64,000 nucleotides of DNA from Hydrogenophaga pseudoflava. Lineage in GTDB: Bacteria > Pseudomonadota > Gammaproteobacteria > Burkholderiales > Burkholderiaceae_C. The position numbers were made by a program, and so were the translations under genes. Location of the stretch: positions 682,001-746,000 of the forward strand of contig NZ_JAVHJP010000002.1 in the NCBI RefSeq assembly GCF_031020795.1, read 5' to 3'. The notes beneath the pieces are model-generated. The model saw only the letters and a list, made by a program, of their open reading frames with translations, was not told the DNA's origin and made no database searches. Each line of letters starts with the position of its first letter. Positions within the stretch are counted from its first letter, which is position 1. Of the stretch, positions 45,103 through 54,184 are shown in pieces.

Positions 45103-45930
45103 TCAGGACAGCTGCAGCCGGCGCGGCGCGGTGCCGGTCCAGCGGTGCGGACCGGCCGGCGGCGGCGCGTGGGTCCACTCGGTGAAGTCGGCGCGGAAAT
45201 CCCGGCCGCGGCGCGCCACGTCCAGCAGCAGACTGCTGCGTGTGCCGTAGCCGCGCCCGGATAGGTCGACGAAGGGGCTGGACAGCGCGCGTTCCCATTC
45301 GGCAGGCACGCCGGTGTCGGGCAGTTCGGCCGGCTCAGGGGGGACGGGGTCGGCCAACGCAGAAACCAGCGGCGCCTGCGCATCCGGCCCCGTGGACAGG
45401 GCGTGCTGCAGCGCCCGCTTGAGGCGCAAGGTCTTGGGCCAGGGCGTGTCCAGCGCCGCGTTCGACAGGCCATAGACACCGGGTGCCAGACGCCGGTGGT
45501 GCAGGCCCCCGGTCTGTTCGGCGTGCGGCTGCGCCGGGTGCCGGTTGCTGACCCAGGCCCAGAAGCCCGTGGCCAGGTCACCGACCACCAGATTGAAGCC
45601 GCCATAGTCGGCCGCATCGAGGCCCGACAGCAGCGCCTCCCAGGAATGACCGGCCTTCAGCCAGCGTGTGGGCAGCTCGCCCCGGCTGCGGCGGCCGGGT
45701 CCGGGGTTCGCGCTGCGCACATTGGTCAGCATCGCCACGCGGCCGGCCTCGTTCATGCCCAGCCAGGTGCCGCCGTCGCGCAGGTCGCGCCCTCCAACGA
45801 CGCCGGTGCCATCAGGCAGCGCCCAGCGGTGCAGCGGCTCGGTCGGGCGTTCGAAGAACTCGTCGCGGTTGGCGGCCAGCAGCAGGGGCCGGGCCGGGGC
45901 CGTCTCGATGGCGAAGGCGATCAGGCACAT
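45103..45930 (-). CDS. NRDE-family protein (TANGO2-like)
   Basis: This 275-residue protein opens with MCLIAFA and carries the NRDE signature at 21-24 in AANRDEFFERP. Cys2 could act as an N-terminal nucleophile after methionine removal, as in Ntn hydrolases. The family includes animal TANGO2, linked to haem and lipid handling. No bacterial function is settled. Other matching blocks are GGTWLGMNEAGRVAMLTN and YGLSNAALDTPWPK. It follows ygfZ by 19 bases on the same strand. It converges on the fusion gene with a 13-base gap. Confidence 0.87.
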   Translation of the reverse strand: MCLIAFAIETAPARPLLLAANRDEFFERPTEPLHRWALPDGTGVVGGRDLRDGGTWLGMNEAGRVAMLTNVRSANPGPGRRSRGELPTRWLKAGHSWEALLSGLDAADYGGFNLVVGDLATGFWAWVSNRHPAQPHAEQTGGLHHRRLAPGVYGLSNAALDTPWPKTLRLKRALQHALSTGPDAQAPLVSALADPVPPEPAELPDTGVPAEWERALSSPFVDLSGRGYGTRSSLLLDVARRGRDFRADFTEWTHAPPPAGPHRWTGTAPRRLQLS

Positions 45931-45949
45931 GGCCGCACGCGCCAGCGGC

Positions 45950-46885
45950 TTACACGTCCGCCAGCAGGGGGTACGGCAGGGGCAGCAGCGTGAGCAACGG
46001 ACCGTCGGCGGCCCCCAGATGCAGCCCGCCAGCCTCCGCCGCGCTGGTCTGCATCGACACCATCGCGTGCCAGCCGCCCGCAGGCGAGGCCGCGGCGGCG
46101 ACCACCGTGCCGCAGGGCTGCGACGCGTCGCCGTCGTGGAACACCTCCTGGCCGGGCGCCATCGGCGCATCTCCCAGCACCGGGAAGGCCCGGCGCTTGA
46201 GGGTGCCACGGAACTGGCTGCGCGCCACCACCTCCTGACCCGGGTAGCAGCCTTTCTTGAAGTTCACGCCGCCCACCGATTCCATATTGATCATCTGCGG
46301 CACGAAGGCCTCCACCACCGGCTGGCTCAGCAGCGGCACACCAGCCACCACGTCCAGCCAGTCCCAGTGGGCGCTGGCGAGTGCCGGGCCCGGCGGTGGT
46401 TCCACCCCGGTGGGCGCGACCCACAGGGCGCGGGCGGTGCCGCCCGCAGGGTAGAGGCGCACGAACTGCGCGCCGTCAGCGTCCAGCTTGCCCCAGGGCG
46501 CGGCGGGCAGGGCGGCGGGCACCGCGTCGCCGGCCAGACCGCGCAGCTGGAACTCGGCGCTGGCATCGCTGAGCTTGACCTTGGCGCGCAGCACGAACAT
46601 GGACAGGCGCTTGAGCGTCGCCGGCAGCACATCGGTATTGCAAACGAGCAGGATCTCGTCGTGGTTGCGCTTGAAGCCGATGAAGCTGGCCAGCAGACGC
46701 CCTTTGGCCGAACAGAAGCCGGCCAACCGGGCTTCGGACAGGCCCAGCAGGGAAAAGTCGTTGGTCAGCTGGCCGTGCAGGAACTTGGCGGCCTCTTCGC
46801 CCTGGGCGCGGATGACGCCGAGCCGGGGCAGCAGGGCCACACCGTGCAGGGTGGGGGCGGGGGTGAGTTCGGGGGCTTGGGACAT
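45950..46885 (-). CDS. ygfZ: YgfZ/GcvT-domain folate-binding protein
   Basis: This 311-residue protein matches YgfZ, a tetrahydrofolate-binding helper in maintenance of some iron-sulphur enzymes. The diagnostic motif KGCYPGQEVVAR is present near residue 210. The N-terminal block EEAAKFLHGQLTNDF and the segment FCSAKGRLLASF also fit. The frame is open upstream of the gene, but the ATG at 46885 gives the correct start. It is divergent from mltG across 67 bases, an arrangement seen in many proteobacteria, and co-transcribed with the NRDE gene. Confidence 0.93.
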   Translation of the reverse strand: MSQAPELTPAPTLHGVALLPRLGVIRAQGEEAAKFLHGQLTNDFSLLGLSEARLAGFCSAKGRLLASFIGFKRNHDEILLVCNTDVLPATLKRLSMFVLRAKVKLSDASAEFQLRGLAGDAVPAALPAAPWGKLDADGAQFVRLYPAGGTARALWVAPTGVEPPPGPALASAHWDWLDVVAGVPLLSQPVVEAFVPQMINMESVGGVNFKKGCYPGQEVVARSQFRGTLKRRAFPVLGDAPMAPGQEVFHDGDASQPCGTVVAAAASPAGGWHAMVSMQTSAAEAGGLHLGAADGPLLTLLPLPYPLLADV

Positions 46886-46952
46886 GGTTGGTCGATTATC
46901 ATGCCCCGTTCCACGACGCGCCCCGGCGTCCGCCAAGCCCCCCTTTCCTGCT

Positions 46953-47963
46953 GTGACACGACTGCTTTCCCGGCTCCTGCTGTTGACACTTCTGCTGGCC
47001 GGGATGCTGGCCGGTGTTGCCTGGTGGTGGCTGGGCCAGCCGCTGGCACTGCCTGCCACGGTCACGGCCGAACAACCGCTGGAAGTGGAGATTCCACCCG
47101 GCGCCTCGGCCCGCGGCGTGGCCGCTGCGCTCACCGGAGCCGGTGTGCGCACGCCGACACTGCTGCTGCAGGCCTGGTTCCGCCTCTCGGGCCAGTCGCG
47201 TGCCATCAAGGCCGGTGTGTATGAAATACAGCCCGGCGCCACGCCGCGCAGCCTGCTGGGCAAGCTGGTCCGAGGCGAGCAGGCGCTGCGCAGCCTGACG
47301 CTGCTCGAAGGCTGGAATTTCCGCGAACTGATGGCCGCGGTGCGCGCTTCGCCCGACCTGACCCAGGACCTGGAGGGGCTGGATGCGGCCGGCATCATGG
47401 CCAGGATCGGCTATCCGGGACGCCACCCCGAAGGGCGTTTTTTCCCCGACACCTACCGCATGGTGCGCCAGACCACCGCTTCCAGCTTGCTGAAGCAGGC
47501 GGCCCAGGCCATGGAACAGCGGCTGGCCCTGGCCTGGGAGCAGCGCGACCTGTCGACCTCGCTGCGCTCGCCCGACGAGGCACTGATCCTGGCGAGCATC
47601 ATCGAAAAGGAAACCGGCACCGAAGCCGACCGCGCCATGGTCGGCGGCGTGTTCCACAACCGCCTGCGCATTGGCATGCGCCTGCAGACCGACCCGACGG
47701 TGATCTACGGGCTGGGCGAGCGCTTTGACGGCAACCTGCGCAAGATCGATCTTCTGACCGACGGCCCTTACAACAGCTACACCCGCGCCGGGCTGCCGCC
47801 TACGCCGATCTCCATGCCCGGCTGGGCCTCGCTGCTGGCGGCGGTGAAGCCGGCCGACACGCGGGCCCTGTATTTCGTGGCGCGCGGGGACGGCAGCAGC
47901 CAGTTCAGCGCCACCCTCGACGAACACAACGCGGCAGTGCGCAAGTTCCAGCTGCAGAAGTGA
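46953..47963 (+). CDS. mltG: MltG, endolytic peptidoglycan transglycosylase
   Basis: This 336-residue inner-membrane enzyme cuts nascent peptidoglycan strands and helps set glycan length. A single N-terminal membrane segment (about 4-26, LLLLTLLLAGMLAGVAWWW in part) is followed by a LysM-like region and the catalytic YceG domain. The active-site glutamate is in ASIIEKETGT. PDTYRM, RLQTDPTVIYG and the NSYTRAGLPPTPI block also fit. The start is a GTG at 46953, close to the expected family start. Earlier in-frame codons would add a non-family extension. tmk follows after 6 bases. Confidence 0.94.
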   Translation: MTRLLSRLLLLTLLLAGMLAGVAWWWLGQPLALPATVTAEQPLEVEIPPGASARGVAAALTGAGVRTPTLLLQAWFRLSGQSRAIKAGVYEIQPGATPRSLLGKLVRGEQALRSLTLLEGWNFRELMAAVRASPDLTQDLEGLDAAGIMARIGYPGRHPEGRFFPDTYRMVRQTTASSLLKQAAQAMEQRLALAWEQRDLSTSLRSPDEALILASIIEKETGTEADRAMVGGVFHNRLRIGMRLQTDPTVIYGLGERFDGNLRKIDLLTDGPYNSYTRAGLPPTPISMPGWASLLAAVKPADTRALYFVARGDGSSQFSATLDEHNAAVRKFQLQK

Positions 47964-47969
47964 ACCACC

Positions 47970-48659
47970 ATGAGTCCTGAAACGACCGCCCCGCGCGGCC
48001 TGTTCATCAGCTTCGAAGGCATCGACGGTGCCGGAAAGTCGACCCACATCGAAGGACTGGCCAAGGCCTTCCGGGACCAGGGCCGCACCGTCACGCTCAC
48101 TCGCGAACCAGGCGGCACGCCCCTGGCCGAAAAGCTCCGGGCGATGGTGCTGGGCGATCCGATGGACCCGCTGACCGAATCCCTGCTGGTGTTCGCGGCG
48201 CGGCGCGACCATTTGCTGACCGTGATCGAACCTGCATTGGCGCGCGGCGAGGTGGTGTTGTGCGACCGCTTCACCGACGCCACCTTCGCCTACCAAGGCG
48301 GAGGGAGGGGCTTTGACCTGGACGTGCTTCGGACGCTGGAGTGCTGGGTGCAGACGACCCCGGCCGCCGCAAACGCCCTGCGCCAGCCGGACCTGACGGT
48401 CTGGTTCGATCTGCCGCCCGAAACCGCCGCTGCACGTCTGGCCGACGCGCGCGCCCCCGACCGATTCGAGGCCCAGCCGCTTGAGTTCTTCCGGCGCGTC
48501 GTCTCCGGGTATGCGGCGCGGGCCGAAGCGCAGCCGGAGCGTTTCGCCCGCATTCAGGCCGACCAGACCCGCCACCAGGTCTGGCAGCAGTTGACAGCGA
48601 CCTTCGTGCGCCGCGGCTGGCTGTCCATCATGGTCGCGGCCAACAGCGGACCGGCATGA
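47970..48659 (+). CDS. tmk: Tmk, thymidylate kinase
   Basis: This 229-residue kinase phosphorylates dTMP to dTDP for DNA synthesis. The P-loop GIDGAGKST is at 17-25. The dTMP-site motif is in [16 protein letters not shown], and the [16 protein letters not shown] block follows. The lid region has [12 protein letters not shown]. The arginine in REPGG is the expected phosphate contact. The size is slightly larger than average but normal for the group. It overlaps holB by four bases (ATGA), as in many genomes where the pair is linked. Confidence 0.96.
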   Translation: MSPETTAPRGLFISFEGIDGAGKSTHIEGLAKAFRDQGRTVTLTREPGGTPLAEKLRAMVLGDPMDPLTESLLVFAARRDHLLTVIEPALARGEVVLCDRFTDATFAYQGGGRGFDLDVLRTLECWVQTTPAAANALRQPDLTVWFDLPPETAAARLADARAPDRFEAQPLEFFRRVVSGYAARAEAQPERFARIQADQTRHQVWQQLTATFVRRGWLSIMVAANSGPA

Positions 48660-49687
48660 CCACCACCCTGGACGCTCCATGGCTGCTGAAGCAGCGCGAA
48701 CGCCTGCTGGCCCAGCGTGGTCATGCCTGGCTGTTGCAGGGCCCCAGCGGGCTCGGCCAGTATGCGCTGGGCCTGTCGCTGGCCCGGTCCTGGCTGTGTG
48801 AGAAGCCCACGGCTCAGGGGGCCTGCGGGGTCTGCGAGAGCTGTCACCTGATCGGCAGCCATTCGCACCCGGACCTGGTCGTGCTGATGCCGGAGACCGA
48901 GATGCTGGCGCGCGGCTGGCCCCTGTCTGAGGCGGCACAGAAAGAGATCGACGACAAGAAGCGCAAACCCAGCAAGGAAATCCGCGTCGAGGCCATGCGC
49001 GACATGGTGGCCTTCGCGCAGCGCACCAGTGCGCGCGGGCGCGGCACGGCGGTGCTGGTGTACCCGGCCGAACGCATGAACACGGTGACGGCCAATGCCT
49101 TGCTCAAGACCCTGGAAGAGCCCGCGGGGGACACCCGGTTCGTGCTGGCCAGCGAATCGGCCCATCAGCTGCTGCCCACCATCCGCAGCCGCTGTCAGAC
49201 CCACGCCATGGCCTGGCCGTCCGAAGGCGAGGCCGTCGCCTGGCTCCAGGCGGGAGCCCGGGAGGCCGGCTTGAAAGAGGTTGGCGATGCAGAGGCCCGC
49301 GCCTGGCTCCAGGCCTCCGGAGGCCGGCCGGAAGACGCCCTGGTATGGGCGCAATCGGGATTGACTGCCGCGCGCTGGTCACAGCTGCCCCAGGCGCTGG
49401 CCCGTGGCGACTGGGCACTGGTGTCCGACTGGTCCGCTCCGCAGCAGTTGGCCATGTTGCAAAAGCTCTGTCACGACCTGATGTCCGTCGCGGCGGGGGC
49501 AGGGCCCCGGTTCTTTCCCGTGGACAGCCTGCCGCCAGCGCCGCGGTGGGCCGTGCTGGCGCGCTGGTCAAAGGCGTTGACCGAGGCCGCGCGCACGGTC
49601 GAGCACCCCTACAACGCCGGTCTCATGCAGGAGGCTTGGGTGGCCGCGACGCGACAGGTGCTCATGCGCAGCACCACCCGCACCTGA
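48656..49687 (+). CDS. holB: HolB, DNA polymerase III delta-prime subunit
   Basis: This 343-residue clamp-loader subunit has a degenerate P-loop ([11 protein letters not shown]), as expected since delta-prime does not hydrolyse ATP. The four-cysteine zinc site is spread over [19 protein letters not shown], given here in part. The sensor-like SRCQTHAM segment follows [10 protein letters not shown]. The protein loads beta clamps with gamma/tau and delta at replication forks. It is translationally coupled to tmk and followed by a PilZ gene, the usual gammaproteobacterial and betaproteobacterial order. Confidence 0.94.
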   Translation: MTTTLDAPWLLKQRERLLAQRGHAWLLQGPSGLGQYALGLSLARSWLCEKPTAQGACGVCESCHLIGSHSHPDLVVLMPETEMLARGWPLSEAAQKEIDDKKRKPSKEIRVEAMRDMVAFAQRTSARGRGTAVLVYPAERMNTVTANALLKTLEEPAGDTRFVLASESAHQLLPTIRSRCQTHAMAWPSEGEAVAWLQAGAREAGLKEVGDAEARAWLQASGGRPEDALVWAQSGLTAARWSQLPQALARGDWALVSDWSAPQQLAMLQKLCHDLMSVAAGAGPRFFPVDSLPPAPRWAVLARWSKALTEAARTVEHPYNAGLMQEAWVAATRQVLMRSTTRT

Positions 49688-49731
49688 GCAGGTCCACGGC
49701 TCAGAGGCATTTGCCGCTAAACTTGCCGCCC

Positions 49732-50100
49732 ATGAGCACCAGCCCGAGCCAGCCCGCTTCGTCACGCCCCAGCGTGATTCAGCTCTCCATCAAGGAGAAA
49801 GCGGCGCTCTACGCAGCGTACATCCCGCTGTTCACCGACGGGGGCATCTTCATCCCCTCGTCGCGTGACTACCGGATCGGTGACGACGTCTATGTGCTCC
49901 TGAGCCTGCCCGACGATCCGCAACGCTACCCCGTCGCCGGCAAGGTGGCCTGGGTGACACCGGCCAAGGCGCAGGGTGGACGCACCCAGGGCGTGGGCAT
50001 CCGTTTTCCGGCGGACGAAAAATCCCGTCATCTGAAGATCAAGATCGAGGAAATCCTCGGCTCGGCGCTCGCATCCGAGAAGCCGACGCAGACAATCTGA
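49732..50100 (+). CDS. PilZ-domain protein
   Basis: This 122-residue single-domain protein matches the PilZ family of the tmk-holB-pilZ-tatD cluster. It has LSIKEKAALYAAYIPLF and GGIFIPSSRDYRIGDDVYVLL, followed by VAGKVAWVTP and GVGIRFP. The RxxxR and DxSxxG motifs that bind cyclic di-GMP are not obvious, which is normal for the pilus-biogenesis type of PilZ that works without that ligand. It may support type IV pilus assembly and would fit with the pilU gene elsewhere in the window. Confidence 0.9.
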   Translation: MSTSPSQPASSRPSVIQLSIKEKAALYAAYIPLFTDGGIFIPSSRDYRIGDDVYVLLSLPDDPQRYPVAGKVAWVTPAKAQGGRTQGVGIRFPADEKSRHLKIKIEEILGSALASEKPTQTI

Positions 50101-50167
50101 CCGTCGCCTGCGCCGGTCCTGCATCCTGTTGCCTGCCATGTCCCGGGCGTTGCCTGTGGTCACCGCC

Positions 50168-50968
50168 ATGTTCACCGACTCCCACTGCCATCTCAGCTTC
50201 CCCGAACTGTCCGAGCAACTGCCGGCCATCCTGAAGGCCATGGAGGAGGCCCGGGTCGACCGGGCGCTGTGCATCTGCACCACTCTGGAAGAGTTCGACG
50301 CGGTGCATGCCTTGGCTCGCGACCACCACCAGCTCTGGGCCACCGTGGGCGTGCATCCCGACAACGAAGGGGTGCGGGAGCCTTCGCTGGACGATCTGCT
50401 GGCGGGAGCGGCGCGCGCCAAGGTGGTGGGCATCGGCGAGACGGGTCTGGACTATTACAGGCTCAACGGCCGCAGCCTGGCCGAGATGGAATGGCAGCGC
50501 GAACGTTTCCGGGTGCACATCCGCGCCGGCCGGCAGACCGGTCTGCCGCTGGTGATCCACACCCGCAGTGCTTCGGACGACACCCTGGCCATCCTGCGCG
50601 AGGAGGGCGGTTTTGCTGACAACGCTTCCGGCCCTGTGTCGCGCGGGGTGTTCCACTGCTTCACCGAGACGGCGGACGTGGCCCGGGCCGCGTTGGATCT
50701 GGGCTTCTACATATCCTTCTCCGGCATCCTGACCTTCCGCAACGCGGCCGACCTTCGCGAGGTGGCGCGCTTCGTGCCGGTTAATCGCATGCTCATCGAA
50801 ACCGACAGCCCCTACCTGGCGCCGGTGCCACACCGTGGAAAGACCAACAACCCGTCCTATGTGCCACATGTGGCCCGCCAGATCGCCGAGATCAAGGGAC
50901 TGGACGTGGAAGTCGTCGGGGAAGCCACGAGCCGGAACTTCGAGCAGCTGTTCAACCGAGCTGTCTAA
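50168..50968 (+). CDS. TatD-family metal-dependent hydrolase
   Basis: This 266-residue metallohydrolase has the TatD zinc/magnesium site: the N-terminal SHCHL (His6 and His8), the conserved glutamate in GETGLDYYR, histidine in VIHTRSA, FHCFTE and the aspartate in IETDSPYLAPVPHRGK. Family members act as 3'-5' DNA exonucleases or D-amino-acyl-tRNA deacylases. Function here is only known at family level. The ATG at 50168 gives the standard MFTDSHCHL start. Upstream in-frame codons at 50138 and 50129 would add 10-13 residues. The ankyrin gene begins right after its stop. Confidence 0.92.
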   Translation: MFTDSHCHLSFPELSEQLPAILKAMEEARVDRALCICTTLEEFDAVHALARDHHQLWATVGVHPDNEGVREPSLDDLLAGAARAKVVGIGETGLDYYRLNGRSLAEMEWQRERFRVHIRAGRQTGLPLVIHTRSASDDTLAILREEGGFADNASGPVSRGVFHCFTETADVARAALDLGFYISFSGILTFRNAADLREVARFVPVNRMLIETDSPYLAPVPHRGKTNNPSYVPHVARQIAEIKGLDVEVVGEATSRNFEQLFNRAV

Positions 50969-51649
50969 ATGTTGATGCAGAACATGAAGAAGATAAAAAA
51001 ATTCATTGTTTTCAATGTGTTTTTCTTGTTCTGCAACCTCGGTTTCGCAGGCTCGTTCGAAGACTTCTTTAAGGCGGTGGAGTTGGACAACGAGTCGGCG
51101 GTCGTGGCGCTGGCGCTGCGCGGTTTCGACCTCAACAGCCAGAATGAAAAGGGCGATTCGGGGCTGCACGTGGGGCTGCGCGAAGGCTCGCTGAAGGTGG
51201 TGAACTTCCTGCTGACCCAGAACGCCGTCCGAGTGGAACTGCGCAACCGCCAGGGGGAAACCCCGCTGATGATCGCCACCATCCGAGGTCACCTGGACAT
51301 GGCCCGTCAGCTGATCCGGCGTGGCGCCGAAGTCAACAAACCGGGCTGGACACCCCTGCACTACGCCGCCTCGAGGGCCGAACCCGACAGTGTCGCCATG
51401 GTCCGTCTGCTGCTGGAACACCATGCCTACATCGACGCGGAGTCGCCCAACCGGTCCACGCCGCTGATGCTGGCCGCCATGTACGGGAATCGCGACCTTG
51501 TGCCGTTGCTGCTGGAAGAGGGGGCCGATCCCTCATTGCGCAACGAGCAGGGCCTCACCGCCGTGGACTTCGCTCGCCGTGCCGACCGCGATGATCTGGC
51601 CGAGCTGATCGCCCAGCGGCTGCGCCAGCGCCGCCCGCCGGGTCGCTGA
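50969..51649 (+). CDS. Exported ankyrin-repeat protein
   Basis: This 226-residue protein has an AT-rich, lysine-rich start and a hydrophobic segment (MKKIKKFIVFNVFFLF to FAGS) that reads as a signal peptide. About five ankyrin repeats follow, for example KGDSGLHVGLREGSLKVVNFLL, GETPLMIATIRGHLDMARQLI and STPLMLAAMYGNRDLVPLLLEEGAD, each given in part. These predict a periplasmic protein-binding scaffold with no enzymatic motif. The ATG at 50969 directly follows the tatD stop (TAAATG). An ATG at 50984 is equally plausible. The partner protein is unknown. Confidence 0.88.
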   Translation: MLMQNMKKIKKFIVFNVFFLFCNLGFAGSFEDFFKAVELDNESAVVALALRGFDLNSQNEKGDSGLHVGLREGSLKVVNFLLTQNAVRVELRNRQGETPLMIATIRGHLDMARQLIRRGAEVNKPGWTPLHYAASRAEPDSVAMVRLLLEHHAYIDAESPNRSTPLMLAAMYGNRDLVPLLLEEGADPSLRNEQGLTAVDFARRADRDDLAELIAQRLRQRRPPGR

Positions 51650-51696
51650 AAAGCAGCCGGTCGCATCAGCGACTGGGCTTGGTGTCCGTAGGTGTA

Positions 51697-51725
51697 ACCC
51701 ACATGGGTAGCGGGGCGAATGCCCC
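51697..51725 (+). promoter_or_regulatory. Two short inverted repeats before tctB
   Basis: ACCCA and TGGGT (51697-51708, 2-base spacer) and GGGGC and GCCCC (51712-51725, 4-base loop) sit one after the other in the 112-base gap before tctB. They could be an operator plus a small terminator hairpin for the mltG-to-ankyrin operon. There is no T tract. Confidence 0.3.
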
Positions 51726-51761
51726 CCAGAATCGCCATGTTCTTATTCCGAGGAGACAGCC

Positions 51762-52250
51762 GTGGCGATAGCCAGTCAAAAAGACTTTGTTTCGGGACTC
51801 ATGTTCATGACCGTGGGCGGATCGTTCGCCTGGGGTGCGGTGGACTACGAGATCGGGGAAGCCGCACGCATGGGGCCGGGGTACTTCCCCTTCATGCTGG
51901 GCCTCCTCTTGGTGCTGCTGGGTGCGCTGGTCACCTTCAGCTCGTTCAAGTCCGGCCCTCCGGGCGGAGACAAGATCGGGGCCGTCGCCTGGAGGCCACT
52001 GGTCTTCATCCTGGGGGCCAACCTGCTGTTCGGCGCCTTGCTGGTGGGCATTCCTTCGCTGGGCATTCCGGCCTTTGGTCTCATCGTGGCGATCTATGGT
52101 CTGGTGGTCATGGCCGGGTATGCGCGGGAAGGGGCCAGGCTCAAGGAGTCGCTGATTCTGGCCACCATCCTGGCCATCGGCAGCTACCTGGCCTTCGTAA
52201 AGCTGCTGAACCTGCAGTTCCCCGTGCTGCCCTGGTTCCTGGCCAACTGA
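51762..52250 (+). CDS. tctB: TctB, small membrane subunit of a tripartite tricarboxylate transporter
   Basis: This 162-residue membrane protein has four hydrophobic segments and matches the TctB family, for example MTVGGSFAWGAVDYEIGEAARMGPGYFP (split here as FAWGAVDYEIG and ARMGPGYFP). It pairs with TctA to import carboxylic acids with cation symport after capture by a periplasmic TctC protein. The start is GTG at 51762, with GAGGAGA six bases upstream. TctA begins 19 bases later. No TctC gene lies on either side. Confidence 0.92.
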   Translation: MAIASQKDFVSGLMFMTVGGSFAWGAVDYEIGEAARMGPGYFPFMLGLLLVLLGALVTFSSFKSGPPGGDKIGAVAWRPLVFILGANLLFGALLVGIPSLGIPAFGLIVAIYGLVVMAGYAREGARLKESLILATILAIGSYLAFVKLLNLQFPVLPWFLAN

Positions 52251-52269
52251 ACCCGAGGAGAACAACAAC

Positions 52270-53781
52270 ATGGATCTGATCAACAACCTCGCCCTGGGTT
52301 TTGGCGTTGCCTTCACCTTCCAGAACCTGATCTACGCCTTCATCGGCTGCCTGCTGGGCACGCTGATCGGCGTGCTGCCCGGCATTGGCCCGCTGGCCAC
52401 CATCGCCATGCTGCTGCCGGCCACCTACGGCCTGCCTCCGGTGGCCGCACTCATCATGCTGGCCGGCATTTACTACGGCGCGCAGTACGGTGGCTCGACC
52501 ACCGCCATTCTGGTGAACCTGCCGGGCGAATCGTCGTCCGTGGTGACCGTGATCGACGGTTACCAGATGGCCCGCAAGGGCAGGGCCGGCCCCGCACTGG
52601 CCGCGGCCGGTCTGGGCTCCTTTTTTGCGGGCTGCGTGGGCACGCTGATCCTGGCTGGTTTTGCCGCGCCGCTGACCGAACTCGCGCTCGAATTCGGCCC
52701 GGCGGAATACTTCTCGCTGATGATCGTGGGCCTGATCGGTGCCGTGGTGCTGGCCTCTGGCTCGCTGGTCAAGGCACTGGCCATGATCGTGCTGGGCCTG
52801 CTGCTGGGGCTGGTTGGTACCGACGTGAACTCGGGCGTGGCACGCTACAGCTTCGACATTCCCGAACTGACCGACGGCATCAGCTTCCTGGCGATTGCCA
52901 TGGGCATCTTCGGCTACGGTGAAATCATCCAGAACCTGTCGCATCCGGACGAAAAGCGCGAGGTGTTCACCGGCAAGGTGCAGGGCATCCTGCCCACCGC
53001 CGAGGACTTCAAGAACATGTTCCCGGCCGTGCTGCGCGGAACCGCGCTCGGGTCGGCGCTGGGCATTCTGCCCGGTGGTGGTGCACTGCTGTCGGCCTTC
53101 ACGGCGTACACCATCGAGAAGAAGACCAAGCTCAAACCGGGTGAAGTGCCGTTCGGCCAAGGCAATATCCGCGGCGTGGCGGCGCCCGAGTCGGCGAACA
53201 ACGCCGGCTCGCAGACCTCGTTCATCCCGCTGCTGACGCTGGGCATTCCGCCCAACGCCGTGATGGCGCTGATGGTCGGGGCCATGACCATCCACAACAT
53301 CCAGCCGGGCCCGCAGGTCATGACCAGCAACCCCGAACTGTTCTGGGGCCTGATCGCATCGATGTGGATCGGCAACCTGATGCTGGTGATCCTGAACCTG
53401 CCACTGATCGGTATCTGGATCAAGCTGCTGACCGTGCCTTACAAGTGGCTGTTTCCGGCCATCGTGCTGTTCTGTGCCATCGGCGTCTACTCGACCAACA
53501 ACAACAGCTTCGACATCTGGATGGTGGCGCTGTTCGGCCTGATCGGTTACGGCTTCATCAAGCTCGGTTGTGAACCCGCGCCGCTGCTACTGGGCCTGAT
53601 CCTGGGCCCCATGATGGAGGAATACCTCCGGCGCGCGCTGCTGATCTCTCGCGGCGACTGGTCGGTGTTCGTGACCCGTCCGCTGTCGGCCAGCCTGCTG
53701 GTGGTGGCCGCCATCCTGCTGATCGTGGTGCTGATGCCGTCGGTGAAGAAGAAGCGCGAAGAGGCGTTTGTCGAAGACTGA
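52270..53781 (+). CDS. tctA: TctA, large membrane subunit of a tripartite tricarboxylate transporter
   Basis: This 503-residue permease with about 11-12 membrane helices matches TctA. The N-terminal block CLLGTLIGVLPGIGPLATIA, the YGAQYGGSTTAILVNLPGE segment and GILPGGGALLSAFTAY, each in part, are the conserved repeat motifs of the family. The substrate may be citrate, tartrate, another di/tricarboxylate or an aromatic acid. It depends on the missing binding protein. The upstream ribosome site GAGGAG is strong. A clear terminator follows at 53800-53834, so the transcript is only tctB-tctA. Confidence 0.95.
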   Translation: MDLINNLALGFGVAFTFQNLIYAFIGCLLGTLIGVLPGIGPLATIAMLLPATYGLPPVAALIMLAGIYYGAQYGGSTTAILVNLPGESSSVVTVIDGYQMARKGRAGPALAAAGLGSFFAGCVGTLILAGFAAPLTELALEFGPAEYFSLMIVGLIGAVVLASGSLVKALAMIVLGLLLGLVGTDVNSGVARYSFDIPELTDGISFLAIAMGIFGYGEIIQNLSHPDEKREVFTGKVQGILPTAEDFKNMFPAVLRGTALGSALGILPGGGALLSAFTAYTIEKKTKLKPGEVPFGQGNIRGVAAPESANNAGSQTSFIPLLTLGIPPNAVMALMVGAMTIHNIQPGPQVMTSNPELFWGLIASMWIGNLMLVILNLPLIGIWIKLLTVPYKWLFPAIVLFCAIGVYSTNNNSFDIWMVALFGLIGYGFIKLGCEPAPLLLGLILGPMMEEYLRRALLISRGDWSVFVTRPLSASLLVVAAILLIVVLMPSVKKKREEAFVED

Positions 53782-53799
53782 GCGCCTTGTCACTTGGCG

Positions 53800-53834
53800 A
53801 AACCCCGGTCAGTAGCCACTGGCCGGGGTTTTTT
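53800..53834 (+). terminator. Rho-independent terminator after tctA
   Basis: A 14-base stem with one G-T type mismatch (AAACCCCGGTCAGT and ACTGGCCGGGGTTT), loop AGCC, ends in a T6 run (53829-53834). It begins 19 bases after the tctA stop. On the minus strand it also lies 8 bases after the possible small gene at 53843-53971. Confidence 0.85.
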
Positions 53835-53842
53835 CTTGTGTG

Positions 53843-53971
53843 TCAGCCCGGCAGATGGCTGCCAGCCCATGCCAGTACCTGCCAGAACGCTACGACCGGC
53901 GAAAGAACGCAAGCCCAGAACACCAGGAATTCGAGGAGCGCGGCAACGTAGTGTTCAAACGTGGACAGCAT
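53843..53971 (-). CDS. Possible 42-residue membrane peptide
   Basis: This short frame encodes a 42-residue peptide that begins MLSTFEHYVAALLEFLVFW and continues with a second hydrophobic part around VLSPVVAFWQVLAW, enough for one or two membrane spans. The ATG is preceded by a good ribosome site (AAGGAAACATC, six bases before it), and the tctA hairpin lies just past its stop. There is no family match that I recognise and no clear promoter. A longer 93-codon frame from a TTG at 54124 exists but has no ribosome site. It may be chance, so treat it as a candidate. Confidence 0.35.
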   Translation of the reverse strand: MLSTFEHYVAALLEFLVFWACVLSPVVAFWQVLAWAGSHLPG

Positions 53972-54184
53972 GATGTTTCCTTGGCGGTTGTGAATCAGGT
54001 GGACCGAGGGTTCAGCCGGGATGTGCGATTCATCACAGATTTGCTCATGACTCCAGTTCGGTTGCTCCCAAGCTGACTTGAGGCCGTTTGCGTGGCGCCA
54101 CGTAATAAATGTTTCCGGTTGCAACGTGCCCTGAAATGTTCCTCGATGTATATTATGTTAAGTTAATGGTCGGGGTGGTTCATG

